Assembly: GCA_947461015.1 (NCBI GenBank)
Contig: CANHIR010000010.1
Location: 1-22,430, forward strand
Source: Bacteroidota bacterium
GTDB taxonomy: Bacteria; Bacteroidota; Bacteroidia; Chitinophagales; Chitinophagaceae
Direction: 5' to 3'
Length of the DNA stretch: 22,430 bases
Positions within the stretch are counted from its first letter, which is position 1. The number at the start of each line of letters is the position of its first letter. Made by a program: the position numbers and the translations under genes. Under the pieces are notes generated by a model. It was not told the origin of the DNA, did not search any database, and worked only from the letters and a program-made list of their open reading frames with translations. Below are positions 20,710 through 22,430 of the stretch, piece by piece.

Positions 20710-21471
20710 ATGGAATACGAAATTAAGAAAGAAGGTAAATTTGAATATGTAGAAATTGGGCAAGGGGAACCATTGGTTTTGTTGCATGGACTTTTTGGCG
20801 CCTTGAGTAATTTTTCCGACCTCGTTGAAAAGTTCAAGACATCGCATAAGGTGGTTGTTCCTATTTTGCCCTTATTTGATTTAGATATTTTGCATACAAG
20901 TGTAACTGGGTTAGCTAAATATGTTACACAGTTTATTGAATATAAAGAGTATGATAAAGTGAATTTACTAGGCAACTCATTGGGAGGCCATGTTGCTTTG
21001 GTATATGTTTTACAACATCCAGAAAGGGTAAAATCATTAACCTTAACAGGAAGTAGTGGCTTGTTTGAAAACGCAATGGGGGATTCTTATCCAAAGCGAG
21101 GTGATTATGATTATATTAAAAACAAAACGGCCCTCACTTTTTACGATCCTGCAATGGCTACAACAGCTTTAGTGGATGAAGTATTTGAGATCACCAGAAA
21201 TAGATTAAAAGTAATAAAAATAATTGCATTGGCTAAAAGTGCAATTCGAAATAATTTAGGAGAGGAACTGAATCAAATTAAAGTACCTACTTGTTTAATT
21301 TGGGGAAAGAATGATACGGTGACTCCGCCCTTTGTAGCCGAAGAATTTAAAAAGTTGATTCCACAAAGTGAACTACATTTTATTGATAAATGTGGACACG
21401 CTCCAATGATGGAAGTGCCCCTGGAGTTTAATGAAATTTTGTCTACATTTTTATCAAAGCATACAAACTAA
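20710..21471 (+). CDS. Alpha/beta hydrolase
   Basis: A 253-residue alpha/beta-hydrolase-fold protein without signal peptide. The oxyanion region is LLHGLFGALSNF, the nucleophile elbow GNSLGG gives Ser90, the acid is Asp202 in WGKNDTVTPP and the base His230 in CGHAPMMEVP, so the triad is complete. Overall form resembles MenH or meta-cleavage hydrolases, but substrate cannot be stated. The frame is open to a TTG at 20701; the ATG at 20710 is preferred because MEYEIKKEGKFEYVEIGQGE aligns with the usual first strand. It is 5 bp from the CBS gene, and this pair with the following POTRA gene probably forms one transcript. Confidence 0.85.
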   Translation: MEYEIKKEGKFEYVEIGQGEPLVLLHGLFGALSNFSDLVEKFKTSHKVVVPILPLFDLDILHTSVTGLAKYVTQFIEYKEYDKVNLLGNSLGGHVALVYVLQHPERVKSLTLTGSSGLFENAMGDSYPKRGDYDYIKNKTALTFYDPAMATTALVDEVFEITRNRLKVIKIIALAKSAIRNNLGEELNQIKVPTCLIWGKNDTVTPPFVAEEFKKLIPQSELHFIDKCGHAPMMEVPLEFNEILSTFLSKHTN

Positions 21472-21476
21472 CATCA

Positions 21477-22136
21477 ATGCTAGCTGCTACTATTGCGATA
21501 AAAGGAATACCAATACTTCATATGGAGGATAAGGTATCATTTGCATTGCAATGTATGGAAGATTTTGACATTCAACATTTGGCAGTCGTGAAGGATGATT
21601 ATTTTATTGGGCTTGTTTCAAAATCTGACTTGCTTGACACAGAAGAAAATAAAAAATTAGACATTTTATCTGATCAATTCGTTAGAATTGGCATTAATGA
21701 GTCGGCACATTTTTTAACCGCCTTGGATTTATTTACAAAACATAATTTGACATTATTGCCTGTTTTAAATGAACAACAAGAATGTATTGGGTTTATTACA
21801 CTGCAGCCATTAAATGATTATTTGGCGCAATTTTTAGGGGTTGCTCAGCAAGGTGCCATATTGGTTTTATCCATATCACCATTGCAATATTCTTTAGCCG
21901 AAATGAGTAGACTGGTAGAGACCAACAATGCCCAAATATTGCAACTAAATACATTTTTTGATGAAACCAATGGAAACCTAATCGTGACCATTAAATTAAA
22001 CAGAGACGAAGCAACAGCCATTATTGCAACTTTTCAGCGATATGATTATCAAGTGTTACATTATTTTGGAAATGCTCCTTTCAATAACGATATAGAGCAT
22101 CATTATCATCATTTAATGAACTATTTAGATGTTTAA
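21477..22136 (+). CDS. CBS-domain protein with ACT-like C-terminal domain
   Basis: A 219-residue cytoplasmic protein. Two CBS motifs occupy about residues 1-55 (VSFALQCMEDFDIQHLAVVK, FIGLVSKSDLL) and 65-118 (HFLTALDLFTKHNLTLLPVL, CIGFITLQPLNDYLAQFLG). Residues about 128-205 (AILVLSISPLQYSLAEMSRL, NAQILQL, NLIVTIKLNRDEATAIIATF, YDYQVLHYFG) have the beta-alpha-beta-beta-alpha-beta pattern of an ACT domain. CBS pairs generally sense adenine nucleotides and ACT domains small ligands, so this looks like a ligand-sensing regulatory protein whose target is unknown. In many Bacteroidota such a gene lies near NAD kinase and outer-membrane assembly genes. Its end overlaps the next start by 8 nt, implying translational coupling. 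Confidence 0.8.
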   Translation: MLAATIAIKGIPILHMEDKVSFALQCMEDFDIQHLAVVKDDYFIGLVSKSDLLDTEENKKLDILSDQFVRIGINESAHFLTALDLFTKHNLTLLPVLNEQQECIGFITLQPLNDYLAQFLGVAQQGAILVLSISPLQYSLAEMSRLVETNNAQILQLNTFFDETNGNLIVTIKLNRDEATAIIATFQRYDYQVLHYFGNAPFNNDIEHHYHHLMNYLDV

Positions 22137-22430
22137 AAGCATTGCAAGCGCTGGAATTTTTTTGCTACTTTTTTTTGGGATTCATTTTCAATCCAATGCT
22201 CAAATTAAAATTGCGCGTATCAATATTGAGGGCAATGTAAAAACAAAATCACATATCATTTTAAGAGAACTACCTTATAGTGTTGGTAGTGTCATTTCTA
22301 AAGATTCTCTTTCTATTTTAAATACGATTGCAAAAAATCAGTTAATTAATACATCTTTATTTTTGGATGCTACCATCACTACAAATTATGATGACAGCAC
22401 AAATATTGGCATACAAATACAAGTAAGTGA
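22129..22430 (+). CDS. POTRA-domain outer-membrane protein (BamA/Omp85-type), N-terminal fragment
   Basis: An ATG at 22129 opens a frame that continues through the window edge for 100 complete codons. Residues 1-24 are a signal peptide (MFKSIASAGIFLLLFFGIHF, then QSNAQ). What follows is one POTRA domain: IKIARINIEGNVKTKSHIIL, RELPYSVGSVISKDSLSIL, NTIAKNQLINTSLFLDATIT, matching the 'I--I-I-GN-KT---I--REL---G---' pattern. POTRA domains precede Omp85 barrels that insert or translocate outer-membrane proteins. With only one domain visible, BamA itself, TamA-like or another Omp85 member cannot be separated. The start overlaps the CBS gene by 8 nt, and there is no other candidate start before the signal peptide. 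Confidence 0.8.
   Translation, partial: MFKSIASAGIFLLLFFGIHFQSNAQIKIARINIEGNVKTKSHIILRELPYSVGSVISKDSLSILNTIAKNQLINTSLFLDATITTNYDDSTNIGIQIQVS

Overview
The window looks like chromosomal, AT-rich DNA from a Bacteroidota bacterium, most likely a member of Chitinophagales. The placement is inferred from content: a GldC gliding protein, a type IX secretion (T9SS) C-terminal tail, an IPExxxVDY-family protein, a surface-lipoprotein export signal, signal peptides ending in '-AQ', and repeated TAnnTTTG promoter -7 elements with no Shine-Dalgarno pattern. No rRNA, tRNA, CRISPR array, transposase or phage integrase was seen. Genes are tightly packed and no gene-free stretch exceeds about 135 bases.

Layout. 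(1) 1-738: the 5' end of carB (minus strand) diverges from a Bcp-type peroxiredoxin gene. (2) 814-6083: an accessory-looking surface locus. It holds a membrane-anchored AraC-type regulator, then a four-gene plus-strand cluster: a small outer-membrane beta-barrel protein, a lipoprotein with a surface-export signal, a tiny T9SS-tail protein, and a 798-residue fibre-like protein with YadA-head-like repeats. Two perfect 20-bp inverted repeats overlap the -33 and -7 elements of a candidate promoter between regulator and cluster. (3) 6095-10423: feoB (minus) diverges from an M28 metallopeptidase gene, followed by an IPExxxVDY gene. (4) 10454-12298: birA then selD on the minus strand. (5) 12403-17476: rsfS, ftsH, a LUD-domain gene, an lpxH-type phosphatase and an MscS channel, all plus strand. 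(6) 17477-18073: a MerR-type regulator on the minus strand with a long N-terminal tail carrying a consensus sliding-clamp-binding pentapeptide. (7) 18160-22430: a glycosyltransferase-like gene, gldC-yqeY-cvpA, then an alpha/beta hydrolase gene, a CBS-domain gene and the start of a POTRA/Omp85-type gene.

Most of the window is housekeeping: pyrimidine/arginine precursor synthesis, peroxide defence, iron uptake, biotinylation, ribosome silencing, membrane proteolysis, lipid A synthesis and outer-membrane assembly. The unusual material is the 814-6083 locus, which reads as a regulated cell-surface appendage or adhesin system; the clamp-motif MerR protein; a FeoB with a changed G4 nucleotide-specificity motif; and four genes whose -7 element ends only 4-6 nt before the start codon, suggesting leaderless transcripts.
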